DNA of 64,000 bases from Trichobilharzia szidati (Eukaryota > Platyhelminthes > Trematoda > Strigeidida > Schistosomatidae). The DNA is taken from positions 92,889,256 to 92,953,255 of the forward strand of contig OX235271.1 of NCBI GenBank assembly GCA_944472155.2. Reading direction: 5' to 3'. A program made the translations under genes and the position numbers. Below the pieces are notes generated by a model. The model was not told the DNA's origin. It made no database searches and saw only the letters and a list, made by a program, of their open reading frames with translations. This document shows, one piece after another, positions 1 through 11,585 of this stretch; position 1 is the stretch's first letter, and each line of letters opens with the position of its first letter.

Positions 1-44
1 GAATATTCATCTTCTAGATTGTGTAAAAAGCTAAAGTTTTGAAC

Positions 45-222
45 TGGTAGAAGTTGGAATTAACGCACCGGCCATTGAATTGGGTTCCAGTGGCTTAATG
101 GTCTACCAGCTCGCCTTGTAACCAGAAGGTCCTGGGTTCGAAGCCTGGTGGTGGTTGCACACTCCTGTAGAGTCCCAGACGAGGATGAAACAGCTGTCCA
201 GTACTTCGCGTGAAATATTCTA
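45..222 (+). mobile_element. SINE-T copy (tRNA-headed, hammerhead-tailed SINE)
   Basis: The head carries an A-box-like TGGCTTAATGG and a B-box-like GGTTCGAAGCC around an anticodon-loop-like CCTTGTAACC, resembling a tRNA-Thr(UGU). The tail is a decayed form of the module AGAGTCCC...GAGGATGAAACAGCTGTCCAGTAC shared by all SINE-T copies here. The hammerhead CTGATGA core is lost in this copy (CCTGTAGA). No target duplication is visible. Confidence 0.85.
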
Positions 223-647
223 TTCGACTTTTGGAAAATTTATTTTTCTTCAATTTCACTTCACGCAAATTTCTTATACTTTGTAATTTATGTAATTAAC
301 AATTGCTTTTCACTTACATAAAACCTATACACCCTACTTAAAGTCTCTTAATACACAATTAATTAGTCACGAAATCATTATGAAAAAAGTAACTATTTAC
401 TTAATTTTTGGCTTAAGTGAGGCGTAAATCTCATTAATTTCCCATAAACGAAACAGTGAATTAACTGCATAGTTTGCTGGGTTTTACAGCATAGAACTCT
501 TTCTATAATATTCCCTTACTGTTCAGCGAGTGCTAGACCACTTTGTTATTGACACCTTTTTTTCCTAACCTTTCAGATGCTTACAGGTTCAATAATATCC
601 ATGTAATTGGTTTATTTTTACTGCTGTCTTTTCTAATACTGATACAA
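223..647. other. AT-rich stretch without recognised feature
   Basis: I see no ORF, tRNA-like head or retroelement motif between the SINE and the PLE remnant. Confidence 0.6.
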
Positions 648-1245
648 CATCGGTTAAAGGATCCTGTAGAGCCTTTAAAACAAAATAATTTAGTTTATCT
701 AATACCCTGCCTGCGATGATTGTCAGGTGAAATGCATAGGTCAAACTAGTAGAACAGGGGCAGTAAGACTAGCTGAACACAAAAACTTAGCAAAATCTAG
801 ATTGGTTGATCCAAATAAGATAAGAAATCTAGAGAATAGTTCAGCTGTAGCACTACATGCAGTTACACACAACCACACAATAGGATGGGATAGGATGATA
901 GTTTTAAAATCTAATGTCACAGGGTATAGGGAGAGATTAATAACAGAAGCTTTTTTTATCGAATCAACTGCAAATACATGTAATAGGAATGATTCATCAC
1001 CTGTCCCAGATATCTGAAAAATTCTACTACCCCCACGACTAATAGGAGAAAACAAAGAAAACTATAAAACTCAAGTTTTGAAGTCATGTGTTTATAATTG
1101 ATATGATTATGAACAATAAATTTTTTTCAAAATGTCATCCAGTAAATAATACTGTTTCACTGTGTGATACATCTAATAAACAAACTAATATGGAATTATT
1201 TACTACCACAGTGCCCAAGTTTTACACATATACTGATACAACATC
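648..1245 (+). mobile_element. PLE 3' remnant (GIY-YIG domain and 3' end)
   Basis: Conceptual translation gives KDPVEPLKQNN, then after a 2-base frameshift near 711 CDDCQVKCIGQTSRTG and an open frame to 1017 ending in RNDSSPVPDI. This is the C-terminal GIY-YIG endonuclease of a Penelope-like element and matches the copy at 56.8-57.8 kb along its whole length. The endonuclease Tyr of the YIG motif is Cys here. The 3' untranslated end continues to about 1245 (ACCACAGTGCCCAAGTTTTA), a terminus also seen at 5.8, 53.7 and 56.6 kb. Reverse transcriptase is absent, so the copy is 5' truncated and dead. Confidence 0.9.
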
Positions 1246-2089
1246 CCTTTTGAAAATCAAAGTCAAAAAATACAAATGAATTGCGATTGTCTCTGCAGGG
1301 TGACATGTACCACTGAGAAGAATACTTTAAACACTAAAAATTTATAACAATTAGTTCCCTTTATCTTAAACACTAAATTCAAAACTGATAATATACGTCA
1401 TTGTTATTAGTGGCAATTGGTTGATTCTCTGGCTGATTTTGTTATTGTAAACGTACTTTCTTACCATAAAATTCCTAATAGTTGTCTAAATAAGACTGCC
1501 TTCAAGTTGAGTAATTATAAGGAGAGAAGAAACGCACGACCGGAGTGTAACATCGCCTAAATTTTCTTTTTGAATCGGGAATCGTCTTTCGCGAACGCTT
1601 TGAATATTTTATGATGGAGGTGACGTTTTGTTTCATCTTAAGATCTGAAAACGTTTGATATATACATATATATTTTTTGATATAATGTAATAATTTGCTT
1701 TATTCCAAAACGGTACTTGTGATACAGAATGGAATTCTCAGCATTTTTACTACAGTATTGCATCCAGTTAGTACATTATCAATAAATAAATTTCTATATA
1801 GATTAAGGAAATCTCACTTCATTATGACAACAACATACTGACATGTCGGTAGCAAAGCCAAAGTTGAACAGTGCTTGAAGGTGTTAGAAAAGTAGGTGCT
1901 ATCATATTTACTGGCATAAGCGGAAGAAAGAAACAAAGCAGCACAAAACGGAAAAAAAGAGAGAGAGAAAAGGAAAAGAAAGAAAACGTTGTACCTATAA
2001 ATGATATGAGTTGGAAAGACGAAGTGCAGTTGTTCTACTGACTATTTAATAAGTTAAAGGTGTCACGCCTAATGCTTTCTTTATCGCAC
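1246..2089. other. Intergenic, purine-rich tract
   Basis: No gene or known repeat is recognised. A strongly purine-biased A/G run lies at about 1920-1987. Confidence 0.55.
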
Positions 2090-2949
2090 AGAACACAAGC
2101 TAAGTAGGGTATGGTTGAGTTTTTGTACTTGCTAGTGCGAGCATATAGTTTTCTATATGGGCTTCTGGTTTTACCTGATGAGATGCAAGGGGAGAGTTGT
2201 GAGTGAAGAGGGTGGTGTGAGTTAGATGAAGTGGATTTGGCCTATTTTTCACATGAGTCCATGTGCCTGTCGACCAGAATATTAACAAGCTGGTTAAGTG
2301 GCACGTTGCTTACCCTGCTGACAACCATTAACATCCTGCATAATAAGGTATAGGCTTTTTTCAGTAGCCCGGAAAAAACTAAGGGGGGACAATAGGGAAT
2401 AATAGGCAAAATGCGAGAGTTTACGAATTGTAGGAGTAAGAGTTGGGTTATACCAGAATGTTTTAACTTCTTGATGTAGAAGGTAAGATGGAATATTTTC
2501 CTAGAAATCGTCAAGATTTGAGACGACCAGGAAAGATCAGCAGATAGAATGACGCCTAGGTATTTAATTTCCGACTTGGTTTCTATTTCAGTGCCATCTA
2601 TGTTGCACACCGCGTGAGAGCCAACAATTTCGTTTAGGTCGGATTTATGCCTAAGGGTGAAATTGACTGTTTGGCATTTGAAGGGGTTTAAAGTAAGACC
2701 GTTTTCCTTGGACCACTGGCTGATTTCTGACAGAAAGCCATTTAGTTTAGAGCAGTCACTTTGACATTTGATAGGTAAAGATACAGTCAGGTCGTCAGCA
2801 TATTTGACAAAATTAATGTCATTTGAAGATGGTAAGTCATGTAGAAATAAATAAAAGAGAAGTGGGGAGAGTACAGCACCTTGGGGGACACCAGCTTCTT
2901 TCTGAATGTTGTGAAAAGCCGGAGTGCCTTGTAAAGTTAGAAGTAACAT
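2090..2949 (-). mobile_element. CR1/jockey-like non-LTR retrotransposon, 3' part of reverse transcriptase
   Basis: A 235-codon open frame (2949 down to 2242) contains the RT signatures GVPQGAVLSPLLFYLFLHDLP and, further on, KYADDLTVSL (catalytic YADD). It is followed by SKENGLTLNPFKCQ and KYLGVILSADLSW, the usual thumb-region blocks of CR1/jockey-type elements. A frame-shifted continuation to about 2100 supplies the C-terminal tail. The endonuclease and palm N-terminus are missing, so this is a 5'-truncated copy. The YADD is intact but a functional element is not possible from this piece. A much more decayed relative lies at 63.0-63.6 kb. Confidence 0.9.
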
Positions 2950-3707
2950 TTATGATAAAAGTAAAGTGAAATGCAAACTGATTTTGTCAAATGGAAAGAA
3001 AGTACTATAAGAATGTGATGACTATGCATTTTTAAATATCCCAAACTAAATTCTCATAGACGAATTCCCCTTAATGAACTTTAACTAAGTTGTTTACACT
3101 AGGTACAACGGAATTTGAATGTTTGGTGTCATATTACTTATTTAGTGATTAATTATCGCATACAAAATGTATACACGGAAAAAAATTTGATTTTAGAATA
3201 CTGAAGAACGTTTAGAACATCTTGTATATCCATCTTGTAAATCCTAATAAAGCTGTCAGGTATACATTATGTGTGAATTGCATGCATCATGGTTTTGTGT
3301 AGTACAGGTTGGACTGATATAATCCCATTCCTCTATTTCGCAAACATTTATACACCTTGAATATTGTCTCTCATTTGAGTCTATTTCATAACTAAATTAG
3401 TGAATAACTCTAACTGTTTGTAAAATAAAATTAGGTTTAACAGAATTGTCTGTTCTTTGCATACCTACATTTTTTATTCCGTCAAAGTCCCATGAGACAC
3501 AGTCATTGAAATGTCGAATGAAAATGTTACAATTTTTATCCCCTAAAGATATGCAAACAAAAATTTATAATAAAAAATTAATATTCGTGAATAATAACAT
3601 GAATAAAAATCATTTTTAGCTTTTTTTTAATCCATGTGCAAGTAGATAAATTAAGAAAACAAAACTGAAAATCCCCTGGAACTGTTTGAAGATGCTTGGA
3701 CGGTTCT
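2950..3707. other. AT-rich stretch without recognised feature
   Basis: No ORF above background and no repeat recognised. Confidence 0.55.
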
Positions 3708-4172
3708 ATATTTTTACGAGTTGATCACGGATTGATATCAGTTAGAGAACCATTGAAAAACAGCACAAAGTACTGGACATCTGTTTCATCCTAGTTTGGG
3801 GATCATCGGCAGTACACACCCACCACCAGGGTTCGAACCCAGGACCTTCGTAAATCATTCAGCCACTGGGACTCGATCCAGTGGCCAGCCCATGAATTCT
3901 AACTTCTACCAATTCGTGATGTAGCGCGACTATCAACCAATGTTGTCGGTGGGACATCCATCCTCACACGTGACATCTGGATGGACCTCACTGGTAACGA
4001 CTTCTCACTAGAACTCGAGGAAACTCCATCCTGTAGCAAGTCACTTGCGAGCATCAGATTAATTTTCGATAGTTTGGTTTGTAAGGGTTAGTTTTGTTTT
4101 TATGAGTTGATCACGGATTGATATCAGTTAGAGAACCATTGAAAACCAGGGAGTACTGGACAGCTGTTTCAT
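3708..4172 (-). mobile_element. SINE-T tandem dimer (about 1.3 units)
   Basis: Reading the minus strand, a truncated hammerhead tail (about 4172-4095) is followed by a full unit (spacer, tRNA-like head with B-box GGGTTCGAACCC, second tail at about 3800-3708). The two tails are spaced by about 360 bases, so one complete repeat unit lies between them. The same head-to-tail arrangement recurs at 6.87-7.37 and 25.6-26.1 kb. Confidence 0.85.
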
Positions 4173-4619
4173 ACATTTGTGTTTTCGAGTGTATACTGCT
4201 ATACCATTGTCTTCATCTCATTTATTATACTCATTGCTTGTGTGTATGAAAAACACAAAATCAACACCTTCACCAGAAAGAGTTTGAATTAAAATTTCCC
4301 TCAACATTAACACCAGTCAAACGAATATATCTCATTTTAGTAACGCGATTGGACAAATTCAGTGTACAGTGTATTGAAATAGTATTACGAATGACAGAAA
4401 TAAAAGTCTACTTTTAGGTCAATTCAAGATGGTCACAGAATTTCTAAAGATCCAACCCTAAAATACGATGATAAAAGATATTTAGATAATTCTTTTCTAA
4501 CAAACTGGAATATCTGATGTGTTGAACAACAACAATGAAACACTAGAATGTTTTAAATGGCCTCAGTTCACGGATATTTCTCTCAGGAGGGACCGAACAT
4601 TTGTTGAAACCTATGAGTA
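4173..4619. other. AT-rich stretch without recognised feature
   Basis: Nothing identified. Confidence 0.5.
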
Positions 4620-4850
4620 CAGTAATCATGGATTGGTAGAAGTTAGAATTCATGAGCTGGCCATTGAGTTGGGCCCCAGTGGTTGAATGGTCCACGAGCC
4701 TGTCTTGTAACCGGAGGGTCCTGCGTTCGAGCTGTAGTGGGTGCGTACTACCGATGAGTCCCAAACTAGGATGAAAAAGCTGTCCAGTATTCCCCGCTGA
4801 TTTTCAATAGTTATCTAAGTGATATCAATCAAGTCTCGTTACAATTTTTG
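4620..4850 (+). mobile_element. SINE-T copy
   Basis: Head with CAGTGGTTGAATGG and CTTGTAACCGGAGGGTCC, B-box-like GCGTTCGAGCT, then tail CCGATGAGTCCCAAACTAGG followed by ATGAAAAAGCTGTCC. The tail keeps GATGA and the stem II sequence but GAAA is shifted, so the ribozyme core is decayed. Confidence 0.85.
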
Positions 4851-5689
4851 AGCCTGAGAGGAAAAAAACAGATATTCTCTTGTATCATCATATTAAAACA
4901 AACTTTTCGCATTATTTAACAATGACCATCGATATACAGCTAATTTAAAAAGAGTATGGAGTAAATTTATTGTTTGTTTCTTTGACAAACATTTTTTTCA
5001 GCCATGTTATTTATTGTAAATGAAAATTACTTAAATTCTATTTTATTCTTTGTATATGAAAGTCAGTATTTCACATAGATGTTTATTCCTTCAATGAAGG
5101 AATTTTCTCAGTAAGTAGGAAAATATAATTCTCTACTTTTCTATAAATAAATAATGAATGAATGAATGAAAACTAAATGTATGTCCTCGTAAAATCCAAA
5201 ACTTTTCCATAAATTTATCCTTCAGTTGACATGAACAATTTGTGCCTTTGTTTTGAAAAAATTCTTAAGAAAACATTCATTATCTTGCCCTAAGATAAGT
5301 TCGTGAAGAAAAAAATCAAAGGTATTTGTCCCAATTAGTAATTATAAGGCACAAGTTTAAGAAAGAAACTTTCAACTCTTTGACAAATTATTACCTTTAA
5401 ACAATTGGCAAACGACGATATCCTAGAATGCGTGTAAAATACTTTTCCTGCATTCGACGAGCATTAAAAAGATGATGTAAGTTTTATACCTACTTTTTTT
5501 ACTGAAAGAAATAGTAACATCACAGATGTACTGTTTATCCTATTTCGGTTGAGTAGAAAGAAGCAATTCTATCAAAAGTCAAGTAGTCATAAGGTGATAT
5601 TTTAAATGTAAACCAAATTTAATGAAAAATAATTTGTAATTTTCAAACCAACTCGTGTATACTTTGATTAGACATTATTTAGTAACTAG
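4851..5689. other. AT-rich stretch with short (AATG)n microsatellite
   Basis: A tetranucleotide run AATG x4 lies near 5150-5168. No gene or retroelement recognised. Confidence 0.55.
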
Positions 5690-6065
5690 CACCATGTGTT
5701 TAGTCCTTTACTTGGTGCAGTTTGAATTCTGTCAGTGAAGTTTGGAATGTGGCCACCATCCTAGATAGCTCACTACCACGGTGAACTCTGAACTGTCGTT
5801 ACATTTTTGGTGGTAGTCAGCCGGAGACCTTGAACCTACTGATATAAGTATAAAACTTGGGCACTGTGGACCTTGGACCTACGTTTCGTGCTCAGTGGTA
5901 ACGTCTAGGACTATAGCATTAGGTGACATGGATTCGAATCTTACTGGGGACATGTATTCCTTCAAGGTTTCCTTTCCACCTTTCTGAAGAGTGCCAACAA
6001 GCACGGAAACCTAAGTCCAGAGCTTCCTGCTGATTCCCTCCAATAACTCACATATATGTGTGCCT
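5690..6065 (+). mobile_element. SINE-4 copy with hammerhead-like tail, plus PLE terminus scrap
   Basis: The part from about 5690 (TTTAGTCCTTTACTTGGTGC) matches the 60.4-60.6 kb copies. The head GCTCAGTGGTAACGTCT and B-box-like GGATTCGAATCTT is tRNA-derived. It is followed by the tail with CTGAAGA, GTGC CAACAA GCAC and GGAAACCTAAGTC. A PLE 3' terminus (TAAAACTTGGGCACTGTGG) is embedded at about 5838-5872 in minus orientation. This is one of two loci of the family in the window. Confidence 0.75.
5984..6017 (+). ncRNA. Hammerhead-like motif in SINE-4 (plus-strand copy)
   Basis: CTGAAGA at 5984-5990 differs from the hammerhead core CTGATGA only at position 7, a tolerated position. Stem II GTGC/GCAC with loop CAACAA spans 5991-6004. 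One extra G precedes GAAA (6006-6009). Then C-CTAA-G forms a 2-bp stem III before the cleavage triplet GTC (6015-6017). The extra G and a poor stem I make present-day activity doubtful. Confidence 0.5.
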
Positions 6066-6865
6066 AACTGTTATTGATGCTTGTGTAGAAACACACTTAA
6101 TATGAAAGAATTAAAGTAGGGTAACTGTTTTAATGCATTCGTGAAGACACTGTAAAATAGTGCTGGTGAATTTATGATTCTGACGCAAATTCGGTTGATT
6201 ATTCTTTCAGGTATCCAACTCATCGAATAAATAATAGTACTCTAATAAAGTCTAGTTTTTTCATTTTGATGCAAAGTATTCAAAAAAAACACATACTTTT
6301 CAAGAATTCAATTACTAGGTGTAAAAGGAAATAATATACGTTTTTGAATACAATAAATTTATGATAATTGTAATCCATATTAAATGGTACACGTTCCCCA
6401 AGTGTGAAGAAAAGAGAAGCTCCAGAGAAAGCTGCCTCACTGTCGACTTTTGTTCGCAGCGGAAATATTTTACGCTTCACTGTGTATGTCGGATGGTTGC
6501 ATGTGTCATGCAAGTTATTCATTGTAGTGGTATTGAATGAAGGGAGATAATAATTGTTGTCAAAATTTAAAAGTTTGATGAAGGATACAAAATAGACTGT
6601 ACAAAGCATAAAAATCAACATTTATAGTAAAAGCATTTTGAGGGTAAAAAGGTGAACAAGGCAAGGAAAGTAAGGGGGAGTTATACATTTTTTGGTTATC
6701 AATGGAAAAGGTGAAACTCCAATGAAGGATAACATTTAAAAGCTAAAACCACAGTTTATAAAATAAAGTTGAATATATGTCTCAAGCCTCCCCCCCGATA
6801 GTTCTTGTTCCTTTTTGTGGATCGTTAGTAGAGGGAATAATCAAAATTTAACTATTCCATATCAC
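6066..6865. other. Intergenic with one unrecognised 113-codon ORF
   Basis: A minus-strand ORF (6621-6280) encodes a Phe/Tyr/Asn-rich sequence starting MLIFMLCTVYFVSF. It has no motif I recognise and no supporting context; AT-rich chance ORF is the simplest reading. A C7 tract lies near 6790. Confidence 0.45.
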
Positions 6866-7372
6866 AGTGTCGGTTTGCAGGGATTTGATTTCATTGGTTA
6901 CAAGATTTCATCATGTGGTGATACCATTTAGAGAACCATTGAAAGACTTGCAAGTAGTGGCAAGATGTTTCGTCCTAGTTTGGGACTCTTCACAGTACGC
7001 ACCTGCCGACATTATGACTCCGGACCTTCCTGATACGATGCAAGCTCGTAAACAACTCAGACTCTCAGAGCCGGTCCAATGGCCGTTACATGAATTCCAA
7101 CTTCTGCCAATTCACAATATAACGTGACCACTATCCAGTGTCATCGGCCTTTATCTGCCCTCACACCCGACATGCTGTACCTCACTGATAGCTACTTCTC
7201 ACCAGAACCCAGGTAAATACCTACAAGAAAATGGCTAGCAGTTAGTGAGATTAGGATTGATATTCAAGTTTTGGATTGCAGGGGTTTGATTTGATTGTTT
7301 GTAGGATTTCATCATGAGCTGGCATCGGTTAGAGAACCACTGGGAAACCTGAGAGTACTGCACAGTTTAATT
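6866..7372 (-). mobile_element. SINE-T tandem dimer
   Basis: Two minus-strand hammerhead-type tails (about 6990 and 7345) flank one complete unit containing a spacer (TCTGGTGAGAAGTAGC), a decayed tRNA-like head and the lead-in TTGGCAGAAGTTGGAATTCA. The unit length is about 350 bases. The tail at 6990 keeps AGAGTCCCAAACTAGGACG and AAACATC. Confidence 0.8.
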
Positions 7373-7374
7373 TA

Positions 7375-7600
7375 AATATTACACTGACGAAAATAATGAA
7401 AACAACATAGAATTCAAAGCCTCTGTAGTACTACCATATATAGAAGGAACGTTAGAGGCCTTACATAGGATTCGCAATGAGACTGGAATGACGCAACGCA
7501 TCACCTATACCGGAGATATGGAAAGTGGCAATAAACAACAAGGGGAAGTCGGAGATACAGAAAGATATTATTACCAGTCAAATGAGAGGATAATTAATAA
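7375..7600 (+). mobile_element. PLE remnant with internal deletion
   Basis: Translation gives FKASVVLPYIEGTLEALHRI, the linker between RT and GIY-YIG that reads YKSSTVIPYKEGTSETLRRI in the 56.8 kb copy. It then jumps at about 7483 to the extreme C-terminal sequence seen in minus orientation at 9.79-9.91 kb (ATATGGAAAGTGGCAA...AACAACAAGGGGAAG). The GIY-YIG domain between them is deleted. The remnant sits just upstream of the SF1 exon, presumably in its intron. Confidence 0.8.
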
Positions 7601-7662
7601 TGTTAAAATTTATTTCAATTCACATTATAACACTCTAACAAGTTAGTTATCTTACTAAAAAG

Positions 7663-8624
7663 GTTCTGTGAAGGAAGGTAAGGTTGGTCGGAGAGACGGA
7701 CTTCCGATGCCTGGAGAGGATGAGCCTCTCCATGCCTTCATAACAGCTCCTACAGCTGAGTGCGTGGATAAAGCAGTAAAGAAAATAAATGAAATTATTA
7801 GACAGGGGATCGAAATCCCAGAAAGTCAGAATGATCTTCGCAGAGCCCAGTTGCGTGAGCTCGCTCTACTTAATGGAACTTTACGTGAGCATGAAGGATT
7901 GATGAAACTTCGCGCAATGGCTGAGGCGCAATCAATTGCCACCAATAAAATTCAGTGTGGTATATGTGGAGGTGCTGGACATTTGTCAACTGACTGTAAA
8001 GCGCTACTGGGTGGTCAGGCGTATCTCGATCAGCTGAATGCTAATCCATCTGAAAGGGCTAAAATGGACAGCGAATATACTGCATTGATGGCGGAACTTG
8101 GCGTGGGACCAGGTTCTCAAGGATTACCTCCAGGTATCAGAGGATTCGGAACTTTACAAACCCAACCAGCTCGTCCAGCTCGTCAACCTCCTCCTCCTGG
8201 TGTAGCACCTGACGATGACGACGATGGAGACACTGGGACCAATGGGACGACTGCCATAATATCATCCTCAGCTGCCTCAGTCACAGTTTCCTCTCCGAGT
8301 CGATATGCATTCACCCTACCACCACCTCCACCTCCTCCAGCTAATTATGCACCAGTGATAGCTCCTGTTGTTCCTTGGTCCGCTCCTGGTATCGTTGCAC
8401 CACCACTCCCTGGATTTCCCTCTACTACTACATACCCTACAGGTGTCTCCTCAGCTACGGGATCATATGCCGAGGCAACAGTCGCTACTAATGGATCCTC
8501 AATGCATTCATGGCAACCTACAGCGTCATGGGGGGAGGCCGCACCGCATGTATCTCCAGTTGCACCCGTTCCTGGTTCAGCACTGGCTGCTCCATATTAC
8601 CTGCAAACATTTTATCATTTTTAG
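7663..8624 (+). CDS. SF1: Splicing factor 1 (branch-point-binding protein), 3' terminal exon
   Basis: SF1/BBP binds the intron branch point in the early spliceosome in the nucleus. The exon begins after an AG at 7661-7662 and reads G-SVKEGKVGRRDGLPMPGEDEPLHA, the second half of the KH-QUA2 RNA-binding domain. It continues with the QUA2 helix (QNDLRRAQLRELALLNGTLRE), then one zinc knuckle CGICGGAGHLSTDC (C97, C100, H105, C110, counting Val 7668 as 1; C-x2-C-x4-H-x4-C). A Pro-rich, Asp-run-containing C-terminus ends at the TGA/TAG-free frame's stop at 8622-8624. The 5' cut lies exactly where an intron would split the Gly codon in phase 1, so I read it as a true terminal exon of a spliced gene rather than a retrocopy. 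Upstream exons (U2AF-binding N-terminus, KH first half) are not in the window, possibly because introns are long. The last residues (YYLQTFYHF) are not typical and could be a decayed end. ATTAAA at 8656-8661 is a possible poly(A) signal. Confidence 0.85.
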
Positions 8625-9655
8625 TATCACAAACAAGTAACACTTATTCCTTAGTATTAAAGTCAGAAGCGATTTCTCATCTCAGAAACTGCTTTTCTTT
8701 TTGGAATAGCGAACATTTCCTCTCTAATATATGCTACAGACAAAAGTTTTCAAAATTCCTAAACAAATTTTCTAAACGAAATGCAAAGGAAGGTAAAGTG
8801 AATAAGAAAAACGACTTCAGTTAATTTTCAGAGCTGGACAGCGGCATTTAAATATCTGGCAGTATGAACTGAATTGTAACTGAAATGTAGCCAAGAGAAT
8901 AATGAGTGAGGAAAACCTCACCGCTATAGGTGTAAAAACTGAAGACTACCACCAACCTAGTCTTCGGTGTAAGTACCGATTGTTCTTGATGACAGCAGTA
9001 GCACTGAGACATCTGTGTCGTTCAAACTTTATGCACCATGATAGAAAAGCTTTCCTGCAACGATATTTATATGCATTACATGACATATGAATTGCAGTGT
9101 TTGTCACCTGTATTTGTCAGGACATTCAGCAGTTAGTTAAAGGGAAATTCAGGTATATTTTTCGTCAAATCTTGATGAAAGTCCTACTGACTTATATTTC
9201 CGAAATGTGATCAGAAATAAATCTGTACTGAATAACAAAGAGGTATTCTATATGTGTATTTATAATTGTTAAAACCTAATCTTGAAGTGGATTTTATCGC
9301 TTTACTTATAACATTTAAGATAGAACAGTTGTTTATTACATTAAGTAGCCTAATCTGAGAACAAGTTGTTTTTGAGTACGCCACGAACATTTGAATCAAG
9401 AGTTCGAGAACCTGTTAGTCGCTAATCAAGCCTAACACACTTTGGCTAAAGGTACTTTCCAAACTCTTCATGTCATGCATTTTTTGACTTTTATTAAACA
9501 TTAAGTCATATTTTAAACAACTGCAATGCTTAGGGGACTTTTAAGCAGAGTGCATTTGAGTTATAGTGACATCTTTCATGTTGATAAGATTTCCATATAA
9601 AAGTAGGAAGAGAAAAGTATCCAACCAGAATAGTCAAATTTTACTGATGTAAGTG
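8625..9655. other. SF1 3' flank and intergenic DNA
   Basis: Contains the putative SF1 3' UTR. A few short ORFs (for example 8902-9090) have no recognisable motif. No repeat was identified. Confidence 0.55.
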
Positions 9656-10440
9656 TTGAACTTAAGTACTGTGGTAGAATGTAATTCCATATTGGATAAG
9701 TTTATTTTAAATAACACACAGTGATGCAGTACTAACAACTGGATGACGTTCCGAGCATAAATTATTGTCACACGGTTTCACAACTTGTCTTATATATGTT
9801 TTCTCTCTCTCTCCAACTTCCCCTTGTTGTTTGTTGCCACTTTCCATATCTCCGGTATAGGCGATGCGTTGTGTCATTCCGATCGCACTTGTGCGGCGAT
9901 GAATCGACAAACAGAGCTTCAGTGATCAACACCATTCTCCACCTAACTATTTTGTTTTTTAATACTCTTACCCTGTTTCACCCTATTTTGCGATCACATG
10001 CAAGTGAATGCAGTGCAATGGCTGAGCATTTTTCTAAGTTATTTAACTTAGCAGACTTAATTATTCTAGGTTCAGCTAGATTTTTCTATGTTTCGATCAT
10101 CTTATTGTCGCCGATCTAGTAGTCTGACCTACGTAATTGACCTTACAGTCATTACATGGTATTTGGTAAATTGTATTATTTTTCTTAATTGGATTTATTG
10201 GATCCTTAGGTCGACAAGTTTAATCTTTATGAGAGTTGGGTGGTTAGTTTAAATGCCACCCTAATTCCGGCGTCATTAAGAATCCTACGTAAGGCCTATG
10301 ACGTTCCTTCTATATATGGCAGTACTACAGAGGCTTTTGAGTTTTATAATATTTTCGTCATTTATATTGTTAATCTACGTTTTTCTATGGTTCTTCTTAT
10401 GTTTTTGGAATAAATAAATGTTTTTCATGCACTGCAAGAT
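9656..10440 (-). mobile_element. PLE 3' half, multiply broken
   Basis: On the minus strand, from about 10390 down, the sequence encodes KASVVLPYIEGTS, then a degenerate GIY-YIG region (NNLEKCSAIALHSLACDRKIG; LITEALFVDS; RNDTTH) with several stops and frameshifts, ending with the 3' motif TATGCTCGGAACGTCATCC at about 9735-9755. It is the same family as the 0.6-1.2 and 56.6-57.9 kb copies. The 3' terminus (CCACAGTACTTAAGTTCAAC) lies at about 9675-9655. Confidence 0.88.
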
Positions 10441-11324
10441 ATTTATTCTATTTATGACTCAGTCCTTATCGAAGTTTTTATAAGTATAAATACGACAACA
10501 AGGTGTAGTCTACATAAGACTCGAAAAGTGAACACGAAGGAACAACAAAATATCTCCAAAATAGTTTTTTTTTCAACTATTATTTATTGGAGAAGTGACT
10601 TCATTAGGTAGAGAATATTTTACAGGAGACACCAAAAGAATGCCAACCTCTGTTTGTTCAGCTCATGTACTATCATCTCCCTCTGGTTATTTTCTTAAGC
10701 TGAGAAAACACCATGCCGTATAAATTTGTATAAAGCCTTTTTATCAGTTATTCTTGCATGTGACGATGGATTAGGTAGATGATTGGCTTAAGAACAAAAA
10801 ATTATCAATACAAATAGAATTCTAAGCAAAAAGCATACATGTGTGTGGAAATAGATATTTTCACAAATCGTTCTTCATAAAATATCTTACCCAAATAATG
10901 TATGCTGCAAAAACTATAAAATTATTGTTTTACTCAAATTCACACCTGGCGATTTGCACCCTATTCCACTTACTCTTGCAGGTTCAAACACAGATGTATG
11001 TGTTTCAGGTCACTAATCTTCGCTGACCTAGTTTTTACTTATTCACTGAAGAGGGCGTTAATTAACAAGAATTATTTGCCTTTTGGTTATAGGCAGAATT
11101 GAATGTTTTGTGAATGTGGATGCCTTACTATTGATACATATAAATTCTGTAATCACTCATGCTAGCATTTATCTTGAGGAGTCTTATGAAAGAAACTTAT
11201 TGAGACCTGTCATTAGTAGTTTTGAGTAAAAAAAAAATACTTTTTTCACCAGTAATCGTGCATTTACAGGCTAACACTGTTATTGAATATGTGACTTTTA
11301 GCATATGTTATTTTGTAAGTTTTT
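10441..11324. other. AT-rich stretch without recognised feature
   Basis: No convincing ORF or repeat was found. Confidence 0.5.
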
Positions 11325-11585
11325 TGTAGTTTGGTTTGCCAGGGTTAATTATGTTTTTACGAGTTGATCACGGATTGATAGAGAACCATTGAAAGCCAGC
11401 GAAGAGTACTGGACAACTGTTTCATCCTAGTTTGGGAATCATCGGCAGTACGCAGCCACCACTGGGGTTCGAACCCAGGACCTTCCGGTTACAAGGCAAG
11501 CTCGTAAATCATTCAACCACTAAGACCCGGCTTAATGGCTCATGAATTCTAAATTCTACCAATTCGTGATTTAGCGCGACTAATT
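11325..11585 (-). mobile_element. SINE-T copy
   Basis: Near-complete single unit: head with GGGTTCGAACCC... (minus sense GGGTTCGAACCCCAGTGG), tail with CTGCCGATGATTCCC, AAACTAGGATG and AAACAG. The 3' end reads GATCAACTCGTAAAAACATA. This is the CCGATGA subtype of the tail. Confidence 0.87.

Noticed and set aside
6280..6621. 113-codon minus-strand ORF as a host gene
   Set aside because: AT-rich composition, no recognisable domain, no splice or poly(A) support; kept only as a note.
7663..8624. SF1 as a processed retrocopy
   Set aside because: The 5' cut coincides with an AG acceptor in a Gly codon at a plausible exon boundary, and the frame is fully open. Not excluded, but less likely.
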